Positions 25,568 through 32,639 of a stretch of 47,375 nt of DNA are shown here, in pieces. The notes under the pieces were generated by a model. It did not search any database. It saw nothing but the letters and a program-made list of their open reading frames with translations, and was not told the DNA's origin. The stretch comes from Aldersonia kunmingensis (GTDB lineage: Bacteria > Actinomycetota > Actinomycetes > Mycobacteriales > Mycobacteriaceae): positions 1 to 47,375 of the forward strand of contig NZ_LRRB01000269.1 in the NCBI RefSeq assembly GCF_001646865.1, written 5' to 3'. The position numbers and the translations under genes are program-made. Within the stretch, counting starts at the first letter, position 1. Each line of letters opens with the position of its first letter.

Positions 25568-26182
25568 ATGACCGAAACCGACAGCCACACCGACGCCACT
25601 GCGCCGACGGTGACCGAGCGCCTGCTCGATGCCGCCGAAACGCTGCTCGCGACCAAGGGAATCCGCGCCACCACGATGCTGCAGGTCGCCGAGGAAGCCG
25701 GCGTGTCCCGGGCCTGGCTCTACCGCCACTTTCCCGACAAGCAGGCGCTGCTCGGCGCGGCAATCGTGCGCCTCAACGACGAGTACTGGGCGCGCTCGCA
25801 TCGCGAACTGGACGAGGTAGAGCACTTCGAGGAGCAACTCGCGGCAGGGGTTCGACTCGGGCGTTCCGCCTACGACTCCCCCGGCGCGCTGGTCATGCGG
25901 TTGCGCATGACCGAACCGGAGGAATTCGCGGCGTGCGCCGGTGCAGGCGTGCAGGGCCTGGTGCCCGACTTGGCCCTGTTCTGGCTGCCGTATGTCACGG
26001 CAGCGCGTGAGCGCGGCGAGATCGATGCGACCGGCGATGACACCGAGGTGAGCGAGTGGATTGCGCGCATCCTGATCAGCCTCGCCACCGTGCCCGGCCA
26101 CACGCTCGACCCAGATGACCCGGTGGCCGTGCTCCGCCACCTACGCCGGTTTGTCATGCCTGGGCTGCGCGGCGACGCGTAA
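25568..26182 (+). CDS. TetR/AcrR-family regulator divergent from the monooxygenase operon
   Basis: 204 residues from ATG 25568 with GAGG six bases upstream. The helix-turn-helix is VTERLLDAAETLLATKGIRATTMLQVAEEAGVSRAWLYRHFPDKQALLGAAIVRL (about 15-69). The C-terminal domain is helical and short of Lys. The divergent layout and the repeats in the 164-base promoter region make it the prime candidate for local repressor of the monooxygenase-hydrolase-ligase-SDR operon. It converges with the LLM-family gene, 12 bases apart. Inducer unknown. Confidence 0.88.
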   Translation: MTETDSHTDATAPTVTERLLDAAETLLATKGIRATTMLQVAEEAGVSRAWLYRHFPDKQALLGAAIVRLNDEYWARSHRELDEVEHFEEQLAAGVRLGRSAYDSPGALVMRLRMTEPEEFAACAGAGVQGLVPDLALFWLPYVTAARERGEIDATGDDTEVSEWIARILISLATVPGHTLDPDDPVAVLRHLRRFVMPGLRGDA

Positions 26183-26194
26183 CCCGACCGAGCC

Positions 26195-27097
26195 TCAGCC
26201 TGCGAGCGCTACGCGCAACGGCGTGATGACGTCGCGGCCGAACCGCCCGAGTGTCTCGGGTTCACCGAAATCGTGGAACCGCAGCACGAACAGCTCGACG
26301 CCGCGCTCGTGCTCTGCGACCAACTGCTCGATCACGGCATCTGCTGTGCCCAGAATCGGTGTGCCCCAGCCGCCCTCGGGCATCCGCCGGTCGATAACCG
26401 CGCGTACCTCGTCGACCTCCGCAGCGGTGGCAGCCAGCCCGACCGGATACTGCCCGGAGATCCGCGCGCTGCCGCGCAGCGCGGCGAGCTCATCGAACCG
26501 GTCTCGCGCATAGCCGACGCAGTTCCACCAGTCCGCATGCTGCGCAACGAGCGGCATCGTCAATTGCGCACCGCCACCACCAATATGCACCGGAATCCGC
26601 TCCTGCACAGGTACCGGTAGGCCGTAAGCGCCGCGAAGTTGAAAGTGTTTGCCGGAGTAGTCGAACACCTCCCCCGTGCACATTGCCCGGAAAATCTCCA
26701 GCGTCTCGCCGAGTTGCTCGGCTCGTTCGCGGCGCGAACCCACTGGAATACCGAACGTTTCGAATTCCGGCTCGACCGAACCCCAGCCGATACCGAGCTC
26801 GAATCGGCCACCACTGACCTGATCGAGCGTCGCAGCCGTCTTCGCCATGACGGCTGGGTGTCGGAACGGGTTGCAGGCCACCATATGTCCAAGCCGTACG
26901 TTTGAGGTCGCACCCGCCAGTGCGGTGAGCAAAGTCCAGCTCTCCAACACGTCCACCGGCCGGGTCCCCGGCGAATACAGGTGGTCCGCCAGCCAGAACG
27001 AGTCGAATCCGGCATCCTCGGCGGCCACGGCCCGCGCACGCATGCCGGCCAGGTCGATGCGGATCTGTGGAACGAATACCCCGAACTGCACTGTCAT
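26195..27097 (-). CDS. LLM-class (luciferase-like) F420-dependent oxidoreductase
   Basis: 300 residues from ATG 27097; the upstream in-frame extension to 27250 has no family character. FGVFVPQIRIDLAGMRARAVAAEDAGFDSFWLADHL, then NVRLGHMVACNPFRHPAVMAKTAATLDQVSGGRFELGIGWG and PVHIGGGG, are the hallmarks of the bacterial luciferase fold that binds F420 (or FMN). It catalyses hydride transfer to an unknown ketone, imine or aldehyde. The gene is convergent with TetR and divergent from the universal stress protein, so it stands as a single transcription unit. Confidence 0.88.
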   Translation of the reverse strand: MTVQFGVFVPQIRIDLAGMRARAVAAEDAGFDSFWLADHLYSPGTRPVDVLESWTLLTALAGATSNVRLGHMVACNPFRHPAVMAKTAATLDQVSGGRFELGIGWGSVEPEFETFGIPVGSRRERAEQLGETLEIFRAMCTGEVFDYSGKHFQLRGAYGLPVPVQERIPVHIGGGGAQLTMPLVAQHADWWNCVGYARDRFDELAALRGSARISGQYPVGLAATAAEVDEVRAVIDRRMPEGGWGTPILGTADAVIEQLVAEHERGVELFVLRFHDFGEPETLGRFGRDVITPLRVALAG

Positions 27098-27285
27098 GGA
27101 TTCGCCTGTCGTCGCCTGCGGTCCGATTAGGATAACGACGGAACGGCGCGTCGGCGAAGGTCCCTTTTCCTGGTGTCTTCCGCCCCTTTCGGCCGGCACC
27201 GGACGGGCGAAACATCGTGGGTGGAGCGGGTGAAGCGGATCGGTCACCAATCACCGTGACCATCACCCGCTCGAGGAGGAGCACG

Positions 27286-28203
27286 ATGACCGCGAACCTG
27301 CCCACCAGCGGAGCGCACATCCTCGTCGGAGCCGATGGTTCGGCCGCCGCGAACGCCGCCGTGCGTTATGCCGCCGAGCTCGCCTCGACTCGCAACCGTC
27401 CTCTCCGGATCGTGTACGCCATTGGATTGGCTGACATGACCTGGGTTTACGGCAATGCGTTCGACGCCGCCCCCGGCTTCGAGGACCAATTACTCGCCGA
27501 GGGCAAGACCATCGTCGGCGCCGCCGCGCAACTGGCCCAAGAGGTCGACAGAGGACTCGAGATCAGCGCGGAGGTATCCCGGCAGCCGCCGGCCCGCGTG
27601 CTCGTCGAGCTATCGCACGAGGCGCAACTCGTCGTCATCGGAGAATCGGGAGCTGGCCGGCTGGGCGCGATCGGATCCACCGCGGTCGCAGTCACCAGCC
27701 ACGCGCATGCCCCGGTCGTGGTGGTGCGCAACGCACGCGGTTCCGACCTTCCGCCGCGCACCGGCCCGGTCGTCGTCGGCGTCGATGGCAGCGCGTTGAG
27801 CGATCACGCCATCGCCCTCGCGTTCGACGAGGCATCGCGCCGCAACGCGCCGCTGATCGCCCTGCACACCTGGAGCGATATCGGACTTTCCACCGCCAAG
27901 TACGCCGGCGATTCCGGGCACTTGACCCCGCCCATCGACTACGAGGTCATCGAGCGCGCGATGCTGGCCGAGCGCCTTGCGGGATGGCAGGAGAAGTACC
28001 CCGATGTCAACGTCGAGCGTCGCGTGTACGCGGACGCGCCGCGCGATCGGCTGCTCGAACTGTCCGACGAGGCACAGCTGCTCGTCGTTGGCAGCCGCGG
28101 TCGTGGCGGCTTCCGCGGGCTGCTGCTCGGCTCGGTCTCCAATGCTCTTGTCGCGCATGCGCGTTGCCCGGTCCTGGTGGCCCGCTCGCCGCGCGAGGAG
28201 TGA
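27286..28203 (+). CDS. Universal stress protein with two USP domains
   Basis: 305 residues from ATG 27286, preceded by GAGGAGGAG. Two tandem USP folds occupy about 10-147 and 161-300; each ends in an ATP-binding loop, GESGAGRLGAIGSTAVAVTSHA in the first and GSRGRGGFRGLLLGSVSNALVAHA in the second (G-2x-G-9x-G-S/T). Such double-domain proteins in mycobacteria respond to hypoxia or dormancy. The upstream 188 bases hold only a weak half-match to a DosR box. It is a single gene that converges with the RNase H gene three bases after its stop. Confidence 0.92.
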   Translation: MTANLPTSGAHILVGADGSAAANAAVRYAAELASTRNRPLRIVYAIGLADMTWVYGNAFDAAPGFEDQLLAEGKTIVGAAAQLAQEVDRGLEISAEVSRQPPARVLVELSHEAQLVVIGESGAGRLGAIGSTAVAVTSHAHAPVVVVRNARGSDLPPRTGPVVVGVDGSALSDHAIALAFDEASRRNAPLIALHTWSDIGLSTAKYAGDSGHLTPPIDYEVIERAMLAERLAGWQEKYPDVNVERRVYADAPRDRLLELSDEAQLLVVGSRGRGGFRGLLLGSVSNALVAHARCPVLVARSPREE

Positions 28204-28206
28204 GCA

Positions 28207-29205
28207 CTATGCGGTGCCGCACTGCCGGTTGTAGTGCTCGGCGAACGCCCGAGCCAGACCGGCAGCGCGGACGGGGTAGTCCATACCGTTGAGTTCGCTG
28301 TCGCCGCGCGCATAACGCGAGGCGAGCCGAGCAAGCGCGTCGGCGCCCTCGTTCAGCGGCTCGCCGGCGTGCCCGGGCACCCAGCGCAGGGTCAGATTGT
28401 CCCGCTCGCAGATGACGAGCCTGCGGATCTTGATCAGCCCGGACTCGCCATTGGCGCGATCGGTGGTGTAGCCGCTCGGGAGCCTGTCGGAGCCGTTCAT
28501 CCAGTCGCTGATCATGTTCAACGCCTGGCGGCTGTCGGTGAGAATGGTCAGCTTCCGCCCTTTCAGGCGACGGATCGCGTCACCGATCGCACGCAGTTCC
28601 GCGATCAGCACGACGCGCGTTCCGACCTGCCGGGTGTCGTGCCGGAAACCCAAAAGGCCGAAATCTCCGGTGGATGCGAGCCAGCCCCAGCCCGTGTAGC
28701 TGCCGCGCACCGATCCGTCGGTGGCGACCGTGACCGGCGAGGTGTCGACCGCACGGAGAATCGCGATCGGTTTCGCCTGTGGCAGTGCTCGACTCGCAGC
28801 GGCGGCCGCCGCTACCCGACTCCTCGCCACGTCGATCAGCGGTAGATCCAACAGAGCCGGCCGATCGACCGTCACACCGGGCAACAGGATCGGCACCTCA
28901 TCCGCAATCCGCCACATCGGGCTTTGATGCGGGAGGGCGACGACGAAACGGATCCGGTGCACGCGTGCTCCGCGCCGCACGCGGTGAATCAACTCGATGA
29001 CCGCGTCCTCGGCGGAATTGGCGGCGATCACACCGGACAGACTCGCCCCGGTTGTCTGCGCAATGAAATGGAACCGTCCGGATAGATCGGCGGGGCTGAG
29101 GGCAACCGCAATAGACATGATCGGGCGCGCGGTCGCCGGAACCACGTCGATCCGCGCGGGGCGCCACCGCGGCTTCGGTCGCTCCTCGGGCAATCTCTCG
29201 CCCAT
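28207..29205 (-). CDS. RNase HI-like protein with long N-terminal extension
   Basis: 332 residues from ATG 29205, which follows GGAAGGGAAG; ATG at residue 30 is an alternative. Residues 157-300 are an RNase H fold with the acidic set D163 (ATDGS), E203 (IAELRAI), D224 (LTDSRQAL) and D289 (NEGADALA), plus WVPGHAG with H279. It should hydrolyse RNA in RNA-DNA hybrids. The first 150 residues are a separate region (SGRFHFIAQTTGASLSGVIAANSAEDAVIELIHRV, HQSPMWRIADEV) that I cannot name; it is not the hybrid-binding domain of eukaryotic RNase H1. It is convergent with the USP gene. Confidence 0.8.
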   Translation of the reverse strand: MGERLPEERPKPRWRPARIDVVPATARPIMSIAVALSPADLSGRFHFIAQTTGASLSGVIAANSAEDAVIELIHRVRRGARVHRIRFVVALPHQSPMWRIADEVPILLPGVTVDRPALLDLPLIDVARSRVAAAAAASRALPQAKPIAILRAVDTSPVTVATDGSVRGSYTGWGWLASTGDFGLLGFRHDTRQVGTRVVLIAELRAIGDAIRRLKGRKLTILTDSRQALNMISDWMNGSDRLPSGYTTDRANGESGLIKIRRLVICERDNLTLRWVPGHAGEPLNEGADALARLASRYARGDSELNGMDYPVRAAGLARAFAEHYNRQCGTA

Positions 29206-29293
29206 CGTCTTCCCTTCCGCACCACCGAAATTTCCGGGTGGTGAACAGCACATGATTGCGGAAGGGTCCGACAATTCTGGGTCGCCGCGCGCG

Positions 29294-29384
29294 GACGCGA
29301 GCGTCCATCTTTTTCGCACCGACGCGAGCGCCCACTTTTCGCTTCCGTGCGCCGGATCCCGCGCGAAGTCACGAAAAGTGGGCG
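29294..29384. repeat. Compound repeat element (direct plus 13-bp inverted repeat)
   Basis: GACGCGAGCG is repeated at 29294 and 29321 with similar following bases (27-bp period). CGCCCACTTTTCG (29329-29341) pairs perfectly with CGAAAAGTGGGCG (29372-29384) around a 30-base loop. It lies 16 bases beyond the stop of the P450 gene, filling the gap before the RNase H gene, and may end P450 transcription or be a dispersed intergenic repeat. Confidence 0.65.
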
Positions 29385-29399
29385 AAGACGTTCAGCTGC

Positions 29400-30674
29400 T
29401 CAGGGCGTATACCGCACCTGCAGGTTCTTCACGCCGTTGATCCAGCCGGACCGCAAGCGCTGCGGCTCAGCCAATTTCGAGATGTCCGGCGCGATATCGG
29501 CGATCGCGTTGAACATGATGTCGATCTCCATCCGGGCAAGGTTCGCACCGATGCAGTAGTGCGTACCCATGCCGCCGAAGCCCAAATGCGGGTTCGGGTC
29601 GCGGGTGATATCGAATTCGAACGGACGATCGAAGACATCCTCGTCGTAGTTCGCCGATCCGTAGAACAGTCCGACCCGCTGGCCTTCCTTGATGGTGACG
29701 CCGCCGAGTTCCGTGTCGTGCAACGCGGTTCGCTGGAACGCGTTGACCGGGGTGGACCACCGAACGATCTCGTCGGCGGCAGTCTTCGGGCGGTTGCGCT
29801 TGAACAACTCCCACTGGTCCGGGTTCTCGAAGTAGGCATTCATGCCCTGCGCCATGGCATTTCGAGTCGTTTCGTTGCCGGCCACAGCGAGCAGGATGAC
29901 GAAGAAGCCGAATTCCGCCTCGTCGAGATGCTCGCCGTCGATATCGGCGTTGACCAGTGTGGTGACGATGTCGTCGGCCGGGCACTTCCGACGTTGCTCG
30001 GCCATGTTGTACGCGTAGGCGAGGACCTCCGCGTTGGCCTGCGCCGGGTCGTCGTCCCAATCCGGGTCGTCGGTGTTCATCATCGAGTTCGACCAGTGGA
30101 ACAGCTTCTCGCGGTCTTCCTCGGGAACACCGATCAGATCGGCGATCGCGAGAAGCGGGAGCTGTGCGGCAACCTCGTCGACAAAGTTGCCCTCACCGCG
30201 CTCGACGGCCTCCTGGACCAGCTTCCGGGCCGCGATGTCGAGCTTTTCGTGCAGCCCCGCGACACCCCTAGGGGTGAACAGCTTCGAGATGAGCTTGCGC
30301 AGCCGCGTGTGCTCCGGCGGGTCGTGGTTGATCAGCAGGGCCTTCGTCATCTCGAGCTGCTCTTTCAGCATCTCGTCGGGGAACCGCATGATGACGCCCT
30401 TTTTGTTCGTCGACCATAGCTGCGGATCCTTGGAGATAGCCCGGATGTCGGCGTGCTTGCTGATCACCCAATAGCCGTCATCGTCGAACAGGTCCAGATC
30501 GGGCTGCGCGTTCCACCAGATCGGCGCGGCCTTGCGGAGTTGCGCGAACTCGGAGAGGGGTATCCCGTTCAGGAGCATGTCCGGATCCGTGAAATCGAAT
30601 CCGTCATGCATGAAAGGACACGCTTGGGGATTGGTGGACGCGCGTACGGCGTCGTCGCTGGCGCTTATCGTCAT
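29400..30674 (-). CDS. Cytochrome P450, CYP125 (steroid C26/C27-monooxygenase)-like
   Basis: 424 residues from ATG 30674 with GAAGGTG upstream. I-helix AGNETT (265-270), ExxR at E302-R305, and heme loop FGGMGTHYCIG (366-376) with ligand C374. Long stretches match my memory of M. tuberculosis Cyp125A1: FDFTDPDMLL, EFAQLRKAAPIWWN, DDIVTTLVNADIDGE, EFGFFVILLAVAGNETTRN, DQWELFKRNRPKTAADEIVRW. CYP125 hydroxylates and oxidises the terminal methyl of the cholesterol side chain. No other cholesterol gene lies next to it, and it shares an inverted repeat with a divergent TetR, so it may be a paralogue with another sterol-like substrate. Confidence 0.88.
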   Translation of the reverse strand: MTISASDDAVRASTNPQACPFMHDGFDFTDPDMLLNGIPLSEFAQLRKAAPIWWNAQPDLDLFDDDGYWVISKHADIRAISKDPQLWSTNKKGVIMRFPDEMLKEQLEMTKALLINHDPPEHTRLRKLISKLFTPRGVAGLHEKLDIAARKLVQEAVERGEGNFVDEVAAQLPLLAIADLIGVPEEDREKLFHWSNSMMNTDDPDWDDDPAQANAEVLAYAYNMAEQRRKCPADDIVTTLVNADIDGEHLDEAEFGFFVILLAVAGNETTRNAMAQGMNAYFENPDQWELFKRNRPKTAADEIVRWSTPVNAFQRTALHDTELGGVTIKEGQRVGLFYGSANYDEDVFDRPFEFDITRDPNPHLGFGGMGTHYCIGANLARMEIDIMFNAIADIAPDISKLAEPQRLRSGWINGVKNLQVRYTP

Positions 30675-30735
30675 GTCGTCACCTTCGCCGGATCGCATTC
30701 GAGGATGCGTTTCGTCGGTACACCGCTAAGTAACG

Positions 30736-30763
30736 GTGCCATTGGTTACGATACCAATGGCAC
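30736..30763. promoter_or_regulatory. Perfect 11-bp inverted repeat, likely TetR operator
   Basis: GTGCCATTGGT (30736-30746) and ACCAATGGCAC (30753-30763) are exact inverted copies around TACGAT, between the divergent P450 and TetR genes and 18 bases before the TetR start. Length, symmetry and place are those of a TetR operator controlling both genes. Confidence 0.7.
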
Positions 30764-30781
30764 TACAATGGAGGTCAAGAG

Positions 30782-31417
30782 TTGAGCACGACGAAATCCG
30801 GGAGCGTGGCGATCGATGCGCTTGCGCGGAGCGCTGACTCCGACGTGCGCGCACGCGGCGGTCGCCCCCGGGACGAGACGGTTGAGGGACGCGTACTGCC
30901 CGTCGTGCGAGAAATGCTGGCTGACGTGGGCTGGAACGAGCTGAGCGTGCGGGCCGTCGCGGCGCGTTCGGGCGTCGGACGGGCGACCATCAGCCGCCGC
31001 TGGGCATCCAAGGCAGAACTGGTGCTTGATGCCGCGCTGGGCGATCTAGCGACGGTTGACCCTGTCGTCGGTACCACTTCGGCAGGCTGGGTCGATTCCG
31101 TCATCACGGTCAGCCGGGCACTGTTCGAGCGCCCCGACATCCGTTCGGCCCTGCCGGGCATCCTGACCGCACTCGAGCACGACCCCGAACTACGGCACCG
31201 CCTGTGGGATCACCTGGTGCGCCCGGCAACGAACGCCGTCTCCGACAATCTCGACCACACGCACAGCGCGGAGACCGAGATCGACGCCTTCGCGATCCTG
31301 GTCATCGCCTCCGGCGCCGCGATGTTTGCGAGTGTCCTGCCACCCGACGATTCGACCGGTGGAGTGCGGCAGCGGATCGACCAGTTGCTGCGGCAACTCG
31401 GGTCGGACCTGCGATAG
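30782..31417 (+). CDS. TetR-family regulator of the CYP125-like P450
   Basis: 211 residues from TTG 30782, chosen because GGAGG lies seven bases upstream and no in-frame ATG or GTG fits. After a basic tail (ARGGRPRDE) comes the helix-turn-helix VLPVVREMLADVGWNELSVRAVAARSGVGRATISRRWASKAELVLDAAL. The C-terminal domain (IRSALPGILTALEHDPELRHRLWDHLVRP) resembles the TetR_C_16/AcrR-like group. Its gene diverges from the P450 and shares the 11-bp inverted repeat, so it probably represses both. A GC-rich hairpin starts at its stop codon. Confidence 0.85.
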   Translation: MSTTKSGSVAIDALARSADSDVRARGGRPRDETVEGRVLPVVREMLADVGWNELSVRAVAARSGVGRATISRRWASKAELVLDAALGDLATVDPVVGTTSAGWVDSVITVSRALFERPDIRSALPGILTALEHDPELRHRLWDHLVRPATNAVSDNLDHTHSAETEIDAFAILVIASGAAMFASVLPPDDSTGGVRQRIDQLLRQLGSDLR

Positions 31418-31440
31418 GGCCGGAGCATGCGCTCCGGCCC
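31417..31440. terminator. 10-bp GC hairpin between convergent genes
   Basis: GGGCCGGAGC (31417-31426), loop ATGC, GCTCCGGCCC (31431-31440). It starts at the last base of the TetR stop and lies 23 bases from the end of the convergent methyltransferase gene. No U-tract on either strand; a bidirectional hairpin terminator is likely. Confidence 0.7.
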
Positions 31441-31462
31441 CGATGCGGATCCCCGCCACCTG

Positions 31463-32509
31463 TCACAGGCGAATTTCGTACACCACGTTGAACGCGCTCT
31501 CGGCGACCCGCCGGAACGAACCGAATCCCGCCGCGGTGGCGAGTTCCCGGACCGCGGACTCGCCCGCCTGCGCGCCGAGGGCGTAGCCGCCCGGCTGGGA
31601 CAGGCTGTTGGGCAGGCACAGGAACGTGGACCCGCTGTAGTACAGCCTGCCGACAGTGGTGAAGTTCTCCTCGACGCGATCCGAGGAGTTCGGTTCGACG
31701 AGCAGCCAGGTGCCATCCGGAGATAGCGCGTCGCGGATGTGCCGTGCAGCGCCGAGGGGGTCACCCATGTCGTGCAGGCAATCGAACATCGCCACCAGGT
31801 CATAACCCGTTCCGGCGAAATCCTGCGCAGCGGCAACCTCGAAGCCCACCCGGTCCGCGAGACCATCCTCGGCAGCCTGCTTGCGAGCCAGCGCAATCGA
31901 TTCCGCGTGATAATCGAAACCGGTCACGATGCTGTTCGGAAAAGCCTCGGCCAACAACCGCGACGACGAGCCGAGCCCGCAGCCGACGTCCGCGACCCGA
32001 GCGCCGCGCGCAAGCTTGGCCTCTACACCGTCGAGTGCGGGAATCCAGTTCGGCACCAGATCCGCGACATATCCCGGCCGGTAGAACGCATCGCAGCCCA
32101 CGAATACGTCCTCGTGGTGCTCGTGCCAGCCCACCCCTTCGCCGGTCCGGAACGCCGCGCTGATCTTCGGTTCTGCCCGCAACATGCCCAGCGCGGCGAG
32201 GAATGCCGCCGAGACGTTGGGGCCATTCGGATCCGCGAGGCAGAACGCCTGCTCCTCGGTAAGCGAGAACTCCTCGGTGGCGGGGTCATAGCTGGCGTAC
32301 CCGCCCGCCGCCTGCCCGCGCAGCCACTCGGTCAGGTAGCGCTCGTTGCAGCCGGTCCGCGCGGCGAATGCGGCAGGAGTCGCCGGGCCTTGCGCGAGTG
32401 CCTGATAAAGGCCCAGCCGGTACCCGACAGCCACCGAACCGGCAGCTTCGGTCGCCGCGAGATCAGCCGCGAATCGGCCGAGGAACTCGGTCACCTTGTC
32501 CTGAATCAT
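31463..32509 (-). CDS. Class I SAM-dependent methyltransferase with winged-helix N-terminus (Rv2258c-like)
   Basis: 348 residues from ATG 32509. The N-terminal part (VAVGYRLGLYQALAQGPATPAAFAARTGCNERYLTEWLRGQAAGGYASYDPATEEFSLTEEQA) is a winged-helix dimerisation fold as in O-methyltransferases. The Rossmann part carries VADVGCGLGSSSRLLAEAFPNS and FDYHAESIALARK for SAM, with LVAMFDCLHDMGDP. It resembles Rv2258c-type enzymes of mycobacteria, whose acceptor is not known. The gene diverges from the second AfsR-like regulator, with 130 bases between, and converges with the TetR gene. Confidence 0.85.
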   Translation of the reverse strand: MIQDKVTEFLGRFAADLAATEAAGSVAVGYRLGLYQALAQGPATPAAFAARTGCNERYLTEWLRGQAAGGYASYDPATEEFSLTEEQAFCLADPNGPNVSAAFLAALGMLRAEPKISAAFRTGEGVGWHEHHEDVFVGCDAFYRPGYVADLVPNWIPALDGVEAKLARGARVADVGCGLGSSSRLLAEAFPNSIVTGFDYHAESIALARKQAAEDGLADRVGFEVAAAQDFAGTGYDLVAMFDCLHDMGDPLGAARHIRDALSPDGTWLLVEPNSSDRVEENFTTVGRLYYSGSTFLCLPNSLSQPGGYALGAQAGESAVRELATAAGFGSFRRVAESAFNVVYEIRL

Positions 32510-32570
32510 CTCCTGCTTCTCCTTCCGTCCACCGGCAATCCCGGTCCTGTCGAAAGGGTCCGTTCGCCCG

Positions 32571-32609
32571 CTGTCGTGGCGCTGACATCGGCTATCGTCG
32601 TGCTAACGC
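32571..32609 (+). promoter_or_regulatory. Heptamer direct repeats upstream of the second AfsR-like gene
   Basis: GCTGTCG at 32571, GCTGACA at 32582, GCTATCG at 32592 and GCTAACG at 32603 follow with 11, 10 and 11 base spacing, ending 30 bases before the start codon. They share the consensus GCTGACG seen before the first AfsR-like gene at 1015-1043. This is a candidate SARP-type operator. Confidence 0.45.
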
Positions 32610-32639
32610 GCACGAGTACGACCTCGTCACGGGGGTGTG

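Noticed and set aside
27098-27285. Possible DosR box before the universal stress gene (GGGACC on the minus strand)
   Set aside because: Only one half fits the GGGACTTTAGTCCC-like consensus; about nine of fourteen positions match, which is not enough.
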